This document shows, one piece after another, positions 55,664 through 63,378 of a stretch of 64,000 bases of DNA (position 1 is its first letter; each line of letters starts with the position of its first letter). The stretch covers positions 3,012 to 67,011 of the forward strand of contig JBFWWP010000030.1 in assembly GCA_050246115.1 (NCBI GenBank), in the 5' to 3' direction. Both the position numbers and the translations under genes were made by a program. The stretch is from JBFWWP01 sp050246115 (GTDB taxonomy: Bacteria; Planctomycetota; UBA8108; UBA1146; JAJFFE01). Below the pieces are notes generated by a model. That model made no database searches. It was not told where the DNA came from and saw only the letters and a list, made by a program, of their open reading frames with translations.

Positions 55664-55767
55664 GGCGCGACCAAGCCGACGGCGAGCGCTCTCGAGTGAA
55701 GTGAATGCAGCTTGGCTGCAGCCACGAGCGGCGCGACTTCGAATCGGCACATGCCGCTCCCCGGCCA

Positions 55768-56571
55768 TCACCGTGGATCCAATCGGGGCAGCAACCTCGG
55801 CGCTGAACTCGCCGCGCGATACTCGTCCCAAGGAACGGCGAACAGCTCTTCTAGTCGCGCCGACGTCAGCACCTCCGCCGGGGGTCCATCCCAGCGTTGC
55901 CGTCCGTCGCGAAGTCCCGCCACCCGGTCGCACAGCGTCGCGGCTTGGTGCAGATCGTGTAAGACCACGACGATGGTCCGAGCATGTTCCTGGCGCAGCG
56001 CCGCCAGGAGCGCACAGAGCTCGGCCTGCGCCGCCGGATCGAGCCCGGCCATGGGTTCGTCGAGGAACAACACCGGGGTCTCCTGTGCGAGCGCCCGTGC
56101 AAGGAACACCTTGCGACGCTCGCCACCGCTGATGGCATCGACCCGCGCGCGCGCGAGCGCGAGCAGTCCGAGGCGCGCGAGCAGCGAGCGCACGACCTCG
56201 CGGTCGCGCGCCCGAAACGCCTGCCACGGCCGACGGTGCGGAGCGCGTCCCAAGAGCACCATGTCTTCGACCGTGTAGGGAAACGCGAACTCCGAGCGCT
56301 GAGGAACGACGGCCACGCGGCGCGCCACTTCGGAACGATCCAACGCGGCCGGAGCCTCCCCGAGCAGACGCAGGTGACCATCGATCGGCAGTAAGCCGCG
56401 CAGCGCGAGCAGCAACGAAGTCTTGCCGCTGCCGTTGGGTCCCACGATCCCTTGGCAGGAACCCACGGGAACTCGCAGCTGCACCGCGGCACAGACCTCG
56501 GAGGCGCCGCGACGCACGCGGACGGAGTCTGCTTCGATAGCGAGATCGCGAGCCGCGCCACTCCCCGACAT
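55768..56571 (-). CDS. BtuD/FepC-type ABC importer ATPase
   Basis: A 267-residue ABC ATPase. Walker A is GPNGSGKTS (about 44-52), the Q-loop is VVPQRSEF, the signature is ISGGERRKVFLARAL, Walker B is VLFLDEP and the switch is VLHDLHQAATLCDR. The ATG at 56571 shares one base with the permease stop (TGATG). The longer open frame upstream is shadow of the permease. Confidence 0.93.
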   Translation of the reverse strand: MSGSGAARDLAIEADSVRVRRGASEVCAAVQLRVPVGSCQGIVGPNGSGKTSLLLALRGLLPIDGHLRLLGEAPAALDRSEVARRVAVVPQRSEFAFPYTVEDMVLLGRAPHRRPWQAFRARDREVVRSLLARLGLLALARARVDAISGGERRKVFLARALAQETPVLFLDEPMAGLDPAAQAELCALLAALRQEHARTIVVVLHDLHQAATLCDRVAGLRDGRQRWDGPPAEVLTSARLEELFAVPWDEYRAASSAPRLLPRLDPR

Positions 56572-57650
56572 CACGAATGCGGCTCCCGTCGACTCGCGCC
56601 CAACAAGAACAGGAAGAACGGGCCCCCGGCGAGCGCCGTCACCGCCCCGATGGGCACCACCTGCGGAAAGGCGTTCCGCGAGAGGCTGTGCGCAATCATC
56701 AAGAAGACCGCCCCGCCGAGCAGCGACAACGGCAACAGTCGTCGGTGAGCGGGGCCGTGCAGGCGTCGCACCACGTGCGGGACCACGAGACCGATGAAGC
56801 CGATGGGCCCAGCCATGGCGACGACCATCCCCGTCAGAAGCGAGGCGCCGGCGAGGGCTACCGCACGAAACCGCCGCGGAGACAAGCCGAGGTCGGCGGC
56901 CTCGTCGTCGCCAAGGGCCAGCAGGTCGAACGAACGCGAGGAGCCGTAGAGCACGACCGCGCCCAACGCCAGCACGATCCCGGTGTCGCGCAGCACGTGC
57001 GTACCCAAAGTCACCTCGAAGCCGGTGTTGCCCATCAACCAGAGCAAGCTCGCCACCACCTGTCGCTGCGGCGCCAAACTGTAGCAGAACAGAATCAACG
57101 CACCAAAAATCGCGTTCAGCACCGCGCCCGTGAGCACGAGACTCGCCGGATCGTTGAGGCGCGCCCAACGGGCGATGCTCAGGAGCAGAACGACCGCGCC
57201 CAACGCGCCGACGAACGCGCCGAACGTGAGCCCGATCTCGGGCGCACGCGCCGCCGCCGTCACCCACGGCCAAGCCAACTGGCACACCATGACCCCGAGC
57301 GAAGCGCCCCCGGACACTCCGAGAATGTACGGCTCGGCGAGCGGATTCCGCAGGGCCGCTTGGAACACTACCCCCGCCCCGGCCAACAACGCCCCGGCCG
57401 CACCGGCGAACAATAGCGGCGCGAGTCGCAGGTCGCGCCAGAGCTGAAACGCCGTGGGCCTCGTGTCCCCGACCGGTGCGCCCTCGAAGAGTGCGCTCCA
57501 GACCGCTGCGGGCGTCAGCTGCAACTCCCCCCAAAACGAACCGAGCGCCAAGGTTGCGAGCAAGACCAGCGCGTAGCCCGCGAGCAGGGTCGCAAGGGAT
57601 CGCGGCCGCGCGCCTGGCGCTGCGACAGCCGCGTCGTTTGACGATCCCAT
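56571..57650 (-). CDS. FecCD/BtuC-type ABC importer permease
   Basis: A 359-residue membrane protein with about 10 helices. Family segments are LRLAPLLFAGAAGALLAGAGVVFQAALRNPLAEPYILGVSGGASLG and GPIGFIGLVVPHVVRRLHGPAHRRLLPLSLLGGAVFL. I start at ATG 57650; further upstream codons would enter the divergent promoter region. First gene of a permease-ATPase-binding-protein operon. Confidence 0.93.
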   Translation of the reverse strand: MGSSNDAAVAAPGARPRSLATLLAGYALVLLATLALGSFWGELQLTPAAVWSALFEGAPVGDTRPTAFQLWRDLRLAPLLFAGAAGALLAGAGVVFQAALRNPLAEPYILGVSGGASLGVMVCQLAWPWVTAAARAPEIGLTFGAFVGALGAVVLLLSIARWARLNDPASLVLTGAVLNAIFGALILFCYSLAPQRQVVASLLWLMGNTGFEVTLGTHVLRDTGIVLALGAVVLYGSSRSFDLLALGDDEAADLGLSPRRFRAVALAGASLLTGMVVAMAGPIGFIGLVVPHVVRRLHGPAHRRLLPLSLLGGAVFLMIAHSLSRNAFPQVVPIGAVTALAGGPFFLFLLGASRREPHS

Positions 57651-57747
57651 TTTCAGCGAGCTAGACTTCAAGGGACCTCGGTCCTCCCTGTACGCGCGTT
57701 CGACATTTCCTGAAACCAGGTCTCCACCTATAGGGACAGGTCCGCGG

Positions 57748-58245
57748 ATGCAAAAGAGAAAAGTGCTGCTCACGCTCCTCGCCTTCGTCGGCGTCTACTT
57801 CGTGGCCGCCGGGGGCATCATGCCGGCAGTCTACTCGCCGAACGGCCTCTTCGGGGTCTTCCTGAAGCCGCTTCGCGACGGCAGCCCGTTCGACGTCGCG
57901 CTGCTCATGGTCGCGGTCATCCTGCTGGTGTGGGGATTCCTCATTGGCGATCACGGGCCGCGGGTCGAGCGCAAGCACGTCCTCGCCGGGGTCGGCGTGG
58001 GATCGGCACTGCTCCTGACCCTGTGCCTGATCGGCGCCGTCACGCGTTACGACGGAGCTCATGGCATGCAGCTGGTTGGCACGCTGACCCTCGTCGCAGT
58101 CGCGCAGGGTCTCGTTGGTTTCTTGGCCGGGTTCCTTCTCTTCTGTCGGCGGGACAGCCGCAAGCTCTCGTACCTGCCGCTGGCCATGAACGGATCCCTC
58201 ACAGCGATCGCGGCCCTGCTCGCTTTCGGCAGCTTCTTGAACTAG
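57748..58245 (+). CDS. Four-helix membrane protein of unknown function
   Basis: A 165-residue protein with about four hydrophobic helices (about 8-28, 49-66, 79-97 and 109-130) and a fifth weaker one at the C-terminus. I recognise no motif. It is divergent from the ABC importer (97-nt interval). ATG 57748 is the only good start. Confidence 0.6.
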   Translation: MQKRKVLLTLLAFVGVYFVAAGGIMPAVYSPNGLFGVFLKPLRDGSPFDVALLMVAVILLVWGFLIGDHGPRVERKHVLAGVGVGSALLLTLCLIGAVTRYDGAHGMQLVGTLTLVAVAQGLVGFLAGFLLFCRRDSRKLSYLPLAMNGSLTAIAALLAFGSFLN

Positions 58246-58283
58246 TGACGTCATCAAGCCAGCGCGTTCGCGCGCGACGGGGG

Positions 58284-58467
58284 CTAGTCCCAATCAAGCG
58301 CCTTCACAAGCAACGCTGGTTCGCGCTTGGCGCTACTCGCCGAAGGCGAGCGTTTGTGGGTGGAGTGGATGCGGCTCGGCCGCAGCTACGAGGGGGTTTT
58401 TCGAAAGCCCCCGGAAGAAAGAACCTAGTCGCTGGCCAAACGCGGTACACGCTTGGCTAGGGACTAG
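58284..58467. repeat. MITE-like interval bounded by imperfect inverted repeats
   Basis: CTAGTCCCAATCAAGCG (58284-58300) and CGCTTGGCTAGGGACTAG (58450-58467) are near inverted repeats enclosing about 150 bp. The interior has CTCGCCgaaGGCGAG and a strong GGGGG...TTTCGAAA...CCCCC hairpin (58392-58412) that could also act as a terminator. It has no coding capacity. The RBS (AAGGAG) of the next gene lies just outside. Confidence 0.4.
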
Positions 58468-58481
58468 AGGCTAAGGAGATC

Positions 58482-59957
58482 ATGGACATCCGTTACTGCG
58501 ATCAGTGCGGGGACATCATTCAGGGCGGGGCTCCGGCCAGCCTTGGCAGCAAGGTCCTTTGCACTTCGTGTTCGGGGAGCAAGGCCGCCGCTCAACCGCT
58601 CACCGCGCGCCCGTCGAGCCAACGAACCAAGACCGAAGAGATGCGCCCCCCCGTCGACGAGATCCCGCAGTTCACGCTGTCATCCGTCATGCGCGACGAC
58701 GGTCTGGACCTGTTCTCGCCGGACACGATCGCCTTGCGCAAGCAACAACGACCGCCCAAAGGCGCCAGCAAGCTGAAGCTGCTCGACGAGTCTCAGGATG
58801 AAGCGAAGTCGGCCCCCATGCACACCGGCAGCGTGCATGTCGGCCAAGCGCGCCCGTCGGCAGCGGCAGCCCCGGCGGCCGATCCCGTTTCCCAGCGCTG
58901 GACCGTGCACTGTGGCCACTGCCAGGCGCAACTGTCGATCAAGCCGGTGAGCCAGCGCAGCCGCATGCGCTGCCCCCGGTGCGGTGGCCAGCAGATCCTC
59001 GATCCCGCTGGCACGTTGCAGCCGATCGTCGCACCCCAAGCGGCACCGCAGCAACAACAGGTCGCGCAGTTCGACCTCGGCGCGGCGGCACCCGCAGCGC
59101 GCCCCCCGCAGGGGCCCAGCACCCAGCAGTATGCCCATCCCGCAAGCGCCGGGCACCCCGGGGCGTTCGGGATGAACCTGGAACAGACGATTCAGATCAG
59201 TGCCCGAGCCCCGTCGCCCGACGCCGAGCCGACCATGAACATCGCGGCCCGCCGGGCACCGCCCAGCTTCGCCGATGAGGGCCTCTACGAAGAAGACTCG
59301 CCGACCGCGATCGTCGCCAAACTCGCAGGCATGGTCCGCGGACTCGACGCTCCCGCGCGTCCGCCGCAGGCGCCCGCCGGCCCGTTGACCGCGACCCGAC
59401 CCGGAGGCCCAGTCGCCGCCCAGGATCCGAGCCCGAGCCCGCGCAGCAAGGTTGCGGCGCCTGCCTCCGCAACCGCAACCGTGGGCGACGAGCATGGATT
59501 CCTCACGTCGTCGCCGGTCCACGCGCAGCCCCACGCGCCCGCTGCCCAGGTGCACCGAGGCCCGGCGCACCCGGGGCCCGCGGTCACGCCGCGCAGCTTC
59601 CCGGTCCTCGAGTCGGAGTCGTACACCTTCGAACCCCACGAACTCGGCCAATCCCACGACGGCCCCGGAATCTTCGCCCCGCGGCAGGAAACCGCAGCGT
59701 CGTCCGCGCCGGCCGACTGGGGCGTTCGGGAGCCCGAGCCACAAGCAGACTTCCGCGCGAGCCACGCCGCGCTCGCGGCCACCGCCGGACTCCAAGCCGA
59801 GGCGGTCGTCCTGTGGATCATGATCGCCTCGCTGCCGACCTTCGCCGGGATGTTCCTGGTCTCGACCGCGGCTGGCCCCGAGGCCCAAGCCCTGATCAAG
59901 ACCTGCGGCGAAAGCGCGCGCGCCGGCCTCGAGTGGTTCTTCGGTCTGTTCAAGTAG
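58482..59957 (+). CDS. Double zinc-ribbon protein with disordered middle and C-terminal membrane helix
   Basis: A 491-residue protein. Two zinc-ribbon modules sit at C6/C9/C27/C30 and C144/C147/C164/C167. The middle (about 175-425) is Pro/Ala/Gln-rich and probably disordered. A single membrane helix lies at about residues 445-463 (VVLWIMIASLPTFAGMFLV). AAGGAG precedes ATG 58482 closely. I do not recognise the family; it could be a membrane-tethered sensor or scaffold. A T7 tract at 59987-59993 after a weak stem may end the transcript. Confidence 0.6.
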   Translation: MDIRYCDQCGDIIQGGAPASLGSKVLCTSCSGSKAAAQPLTARPSSQRTKTEEMRPPVDEIPQFTLSSVMRDDGLDLFSPDTIALRKQQRPPKGASKLKLLDESQDEAKSAPMHTGSVHVGQARPSAAAAPAADPVSQRWTVHCGHCQAQLSIKPVSQRSRMRCPRCGGQQILDPAGTLQPIVAPQAAPQQQQVAQFDLGAAAPAARPPQGPSTQQYAHPASAGHPGAFGMNLEQTIQISARAPSPDAEPTMNIAARRAPPSFADEGLYEEDSPTAIVAKLAGMVRGLDAPARPPQAPAGPLTATRPGGPVAAQDPSPSPRSKVAAPASATATVGDEHGFLTSSPVHAQPHAPAAQVHRGPAHPGPAVTPRSFPVLESESYTFEPHELGQSHDGPGIFAPRQETAASSAPADWGVREPEPQADFRASHAALAATAGLQAEAVVLWIMIASLPTFAGMFLVSTAAGPEAQALIKTCGESARAGLEWFFGLFK

Positions 59958-60083
59958 AGTTCAGCGACGACAGCGTGCAGCGCCGCTTTTTTTGCTCTGG
60001 ACCCGCCCCTGCCCTCTGGTAGACTCCCGCGTTCCGTCGGGTGCCCCACCGGCGCCCAGCACGGAGCTAAGAGTTTGACATGA

Positions 60084-60160
60084 GGGCGATTAGCTCAGTT
60101 GGCTAGAGCATTAGCTCGACAAGCTAAGGGTCACTGGTTCAAGTCCAGTATCGCCCACCA
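60084..60160 (+). tRNA. tRNA-Val (anticodon GAC)
   Basis: A 77-nt cloverleaf with encoded CCA. The acceptor stem is GGGCGAT/ATCGCCC, the D stem GCTC/GAGC, the anticodon stem TTAGC/GCTAA and the T arm ACTGG-TTCAAGT-CCAGT, with discriminator A. The anticodon loop is TCGACAA, giving GAC for Val. Position 33, nearly always U, is C here, and T32/A38 could extend the stem. Confidence 0.9.
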
Positions 60161-60172
60161 GATCGTTGTGAA

Positions 60173-60201
60173 GGTCGCGCGGCTTGCCGCGCGACCTTTT
60201 T
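60173..60201 (+). terminator. Intrinsic terminator after tRNA-Val
   Basis: GGTCGCGCGG-cttg-CCGCGCGACC followed by five T, a strong rho-independent terminator 12 nt after the tRNA. It is the first of two copies. Confidence 0.9.
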
Positions 60202-60305
60202 CCTTGGAGTCACCGCTGGACTTGAACCCGTGATGTCTTTGGGGTCAACGGCTGACGCCGTTGAGCCCGTTTCAAGTCCAGTATCGCCCACCAGATCGTT
60301 GTGAA

Positions 60306-60334
60306 GGTCGCGCGGCTTGCTGCGCGACCTTTTT
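60306..60334 (+). terminator. Second copy of the tRNA terminator
   Basis: GGTCGCGCGG-cttg-CTGCGCGACC plus T-tract, one base changed from the first copy, 133 nt downstream inside the tandem unit. Confidence 0.8.
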
Positions 60335-60633
60335 CCTTGGAGTCACCGCTGGAATTGAACCCGTGATGTCTTTGGGGTCAATGGGCTGACGCCGTTGAGC
60401 CCGGCTCGAGTCCAGTATCGCCCACCAATCGCCATTGCGCGCGCCGCTGGGATTTGACAACACACTACAGGCCAGGTGACCGGCGTACTGCCCACTCGCA
60501 GCGATCCTGCTCGGGTGGAAGCCAGCCTGTCCGTCTCACAGTCCTGACGGAACACTCGAGACCCCAACTGCCTCTGGCCCCAGAACACCTGCGCACCGCT
60601 CGTGTGGGCGCCACGATGATCGACACACGCGAT

Positions 60634-62646
60634 CTAGCGCCCTCTGGACCACCCCGATGCGCTGTTGATCTCAAGGGCCTCTGGTGGCAGAACAGCGTGT
60701 ATCGGCGATCGGGTTCCAAACTGCCCGAGATGAACTCGTGAAGAAGGCGTCACGTAGTCGACTTCGACGACATCGGAGTCCGCATCTACATCGGCGCAGA
60801 ACCCTCCTCGAGAGCTGAGCTTGGACTTCGACACACCCGTTTCGGAGTGGACCTCCATCCACCCGAGCACGCTTGCGCGCACGACCGCGCCTGGGTCCTG
60901 GTGAACCAGCCGGCCAGTGACGCACCCTGAACCCGCGACGACCAAGGGGCCTTTCAACTGGCTGAAGTCCTCGATGACCAAACGTCCCACGGTAGAGCGG
61001 AGGGTTCCTGCTGTCGCTTCGGCTCGCGCTAGCCTTCCGACGCCCCGGTCGGGCTCGTAGTCCCATAGGTAGGTCGACAACAGAGAGTCGAGAAAGTCAT
61101 CACCAGCTCCCGGCGTCCAGAAGTCCACCTCCGTGAACTCTATCCACGCTAGGTCTGGCGCCCTTCCACTCGTATCTCGAACGGGAATCTCCTGCCACCG
61201 AACGCGATGACTTTGCCCGAGAGCGAGTACTCCGCTCTCGTGCACCTCAGCGGCTTCGAATCGCCCAAGATGAGATACGAGACCGGGGCCACCAATCGGC
61301 ACAGCAAAGGCCAAGAGTCTTCCTGTTTGTGCGAGTCCGATGACATAGGAGGCACGCCCAAACAGTTGCACATTGACTAGACGGCATGGCTTGACGTCGG
61401 ACTCCGCCAACAGAACGACATAGCCCTTGTCGACAGCCGCGTCGATGCGAACCAGGACACCGTCTCCGCCTTTCGTGTCGATGCTCTGTAACTCGCTGTC
61501 GATCATCTCGGTGGCCACGAGCAACGGTTCACAGGTGCGTTCCGAACCGCGGCCCGACAGGCACTGGATGTCCGCGGTGAGTGCGTAGCTACCTGCCGGG
61601 AGTTTCAAACCGCCAACCAGGTCGGTCCTCGTACGAGCGCCGCTCCCCAAGCTCACCCAGCAATTGGCGACGGGCGTACCTTCATGGTCGCGAAGAAAGG
61701 CACTGACGAGCTCGGTGGCGCGAAAGCAGATGGTGTACTCCATGTTGTCGGAGACATCCGGCCACATCAGAGGCATGTCGCTTGCCTCTACGTACGAGAA
61801 CGTGACCTGCGAATGAAGGGGTCGGATTGACGGGGTCGTGAAACGGAATCTCCCAGAGGAATCCGTCTCGAAGCTGCCGCGCACGTCGTGAAAGCCGTCC
61901 TCCGGCTCCGGCAAGACACGCCAATGGACGCTGCGGTTCGGCAACGGGTTGCCGTCGAGGAGCACGAACCCCACCAGTTCTAGCGATTCTCGAGGGGAGC
62001 TCTGGGTCAAGTCGAGTTCGACGTAGACGGGGTCGAAGTTGTTCGGGACCTCGACTGCCGCAGGATAGTCACGCGAGCCCGCCCGGAAGAGCAGTTGATA
62101 GCAACCGGGAGCCAAACCGACTATGGAACACGTGTCAATCGGGACGCTTCCCTTGATCTCGAAGTGAGGAGTCAAGGGGACTGACTGACGGGACACCTCG
62201 AGTGACTCCACGGGTTGGCCCGGTGGGCGACGGATCTGCGCGAGTACGGTTGCTCCAGGAGTGTATCGGCATTCAACCTCGAGAGAGTCTGTCGCGAACT
62301 CGACCGGGGTGGCGAGCTTTCCCCAGACGTCATGCGTGGCACGAAGGGTGTATTGCCCCGGCGGAGTGCGCACCGAATAGAGGCCATCCCCAACGCTCGT
62401 CATCGCCTCGGATACGCTGCCAAGATCCCCCTCGAAAGAGCCGAGTTGCACCGTCGCGTCGCTGACGGCGGCTCCAAATACATCGAGAAGGAGGGCCCTG
62501 CACGGGAGCAACGGTTCCGCCGTTGTCTCCGAAGAGAGGTGCGGCCCGGGTCTCGGGTTGCCGGGTTCTGGGCGCCAGATTGCCAGAAGCAGCACGCCGA
62601 GAAACGCCAACGCGGTCAAAGGTCCCTGATAGCGCCTTCCGAGCAT
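60634..62646 (-). CDS. Secreted or membrane-anchored protein with carboxypeptidase-regulatory-like domains
   Basis: A 670-residue protein. The N-terminus has one hydrophobic segment (about 9-25, LTALAFLGVLLLAIW) that is a signal or anchor. The rest is beta-rich, with several CarboxypepD_reg-like units. Examples are LLLDVFGAAVSDATVQLGSF with YSVRTPPGQYTLRA, LEVSRQSVP...GLAPGCYQLLFRAG, and VLLDGNPLPNRSVHWRV...SGRFRFTTPS. Such domains are common in large planctomycete exported proteins. No catalytic motif is seen. A 47-nt stretch of its 3' part recurs at 62962-63008. Confidence 0.7.
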   Translation of the reverse strand: MLGRRYQGPLTALAFLGVLLLAIWRPEPGNPRPGPHLSSETTAEPLLPCRALLLDVFGAAVSDATVQLGSFEGDLGSVSEAMTSVGDGLYSVRTPPGQYTLRATHDVWGKLATPVEFATDSLEVECRYTPGATVLAQIRRPPGQPVESLEVSRQSVPLTPHFEIKGSVPIDTCSIVGLAPGCYQLLFRAGSRDYPAAVEVPNNFDPVYVELDLTQSSPRESLELVGFVLLDGNPLPNRSVHWRVLPEPEDGFHDVRGSFETDSSGRFRFTTPSIRPLHSQVTFSYVEASDMPLMWPDVSDNMEYTICFRATELVSAFLRDHEGTPVANCWVSLGSGARTRTDLVGGLKLPAGSYALTADIQCLSGRGSERTCEPLLVATEMIDSELQSIDTKGGDGVLVRIDAAVDKGYVVLLAESDVKPCRLVNVQLFGRASYVIGLAQTGRLLAFAVPIGGPGLVSHLGRFEAAEVHESGVLALGQSHRVRWQEIPVRDTSGRAPDLAWIEFTEVDFWTPGAGDDFLDSLLSTYLWDYEPDRGVGRLARAEATAGTLRSTVGRLVIEDFSQLKGPLVVAGSGCVTGRLVHQDPGAVVRASVLGWMEVHSETGVSKSKLSSRGGFCADVDADSDVVEVDYVTPSSRVHLGQFGTRSPIHAVLPPEALEINSASGWSRGR

Positions 62647-63378
62647 TCTGCGCCGTCCTCACCTCGAACTCGGAGCCGTTCTCGCAACAGCAACTAGCGC
62701 CCACTGCCGGACGGCTCCCCCCGGCTTCGATCCCCGGCAGCAAGCCACCATGCGGCCGTGATGCAACGCCTCGAACATATTGGCTCACCACCCCCTTCGA
62801 AGCGAGGTGCAACGAATCCAAGTCCCTGCTCGGCCGCTCTCGGGAGACCGTAACTTCATGGCCACCGACAAGCCCAGCAGGGGGGACCCGGCGCCCTCGA
62901 GCTGACGGGACAGAGACCTGGCGAGCACCAGAGTCACGGGGGCCAGAGTTCACTCGAACCAAACACGCTTCCGCGCCCGACCGCGCCCTGGTCCTGGTGA
63001 ACCAGCCGAACTCGGAAGCACCCGCCCGAGAGTAATCCCCGCGCCCCGCCCCCCACCACTCGAGCAACCGCCTCCGGTGCTTCGTCCTGGTTCGGTCGTT
63101 CGACGACGCGGAAGCACCCGCCCGGAAGCACCCGCCCGGAAGCACCCGCCCGGAAGCACCCGCCCGAGAGTAATCCCCGCGCCCCGCCCCCCACCACTCG
63201 AGCAACCGCCTCCGGTGCTTGGTCCTGGTTCGGTCGTTCGACGACGAAGGCCCCAGGGCCGACGGTTCCTTGACGTCGGAGGTTCAATCGCGGTGGTAGT
63301 CTGCAGTTGCGGCGTTTCGAGGTCGCTGATGACCGCCCGGCTGGCGGATTGCGAACATCCTCCGTGAGAGGAGTTCGC
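62647..63378. repeat. Repeat-rich interval with a 96-bp direct repeat and 14-bp tandem units
   Basis: Two nearly identical 96-bp copies (63013-63108 and 63151-63246) flank and include four tandem 14-bp units CGGAAGCACCCGCC (63109-63164). Position 62962-63008 matches 60866-60912 of the neighbouring gene at 42 of 47 bases. The copies end in GTCGTTCGACGAC, a small hairpin. I find no supported gene here; short minus-strand frames may be debris of a paralog. Confidence 0.8.

Larger units (their letters stand above)
60161..60427. repeat. Two tandem units each ending in a tRNA-Val 3' tail
   Basis: Units at 60161-60293 (133 bp) and 60294-60427 (134 bp) are nearly identical. Each holds the terminator, an inverted T-arm (CTGGACTTGAACC), a hairpin TCAACGGC-tgac-GCCGTTGA and a direct copy of the last 20-odd nt of the tRNA including CCA. 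The tail copies cannot fold into tRNA because the 5' part is absent. Direct repeats of a tRNA 3' end resemble att sites, but no integrase lies between them. 60428-60633 shows nothing further. Confidence 0.85.

Noticed and set aside
57651..57747. Cobalamin riboswitch upstream of the BtuCDF-type operon
   Set aside because: Only 97 nt separate the divergent genes and no B12-box-like sequence is visible.
60161..60427. Additional tRNA genes in the tandem units
   Set aside because: Only the 3' T-arm side and acceptor strand are copied; no 5' acceptor, D arm or anticodon arm exists.
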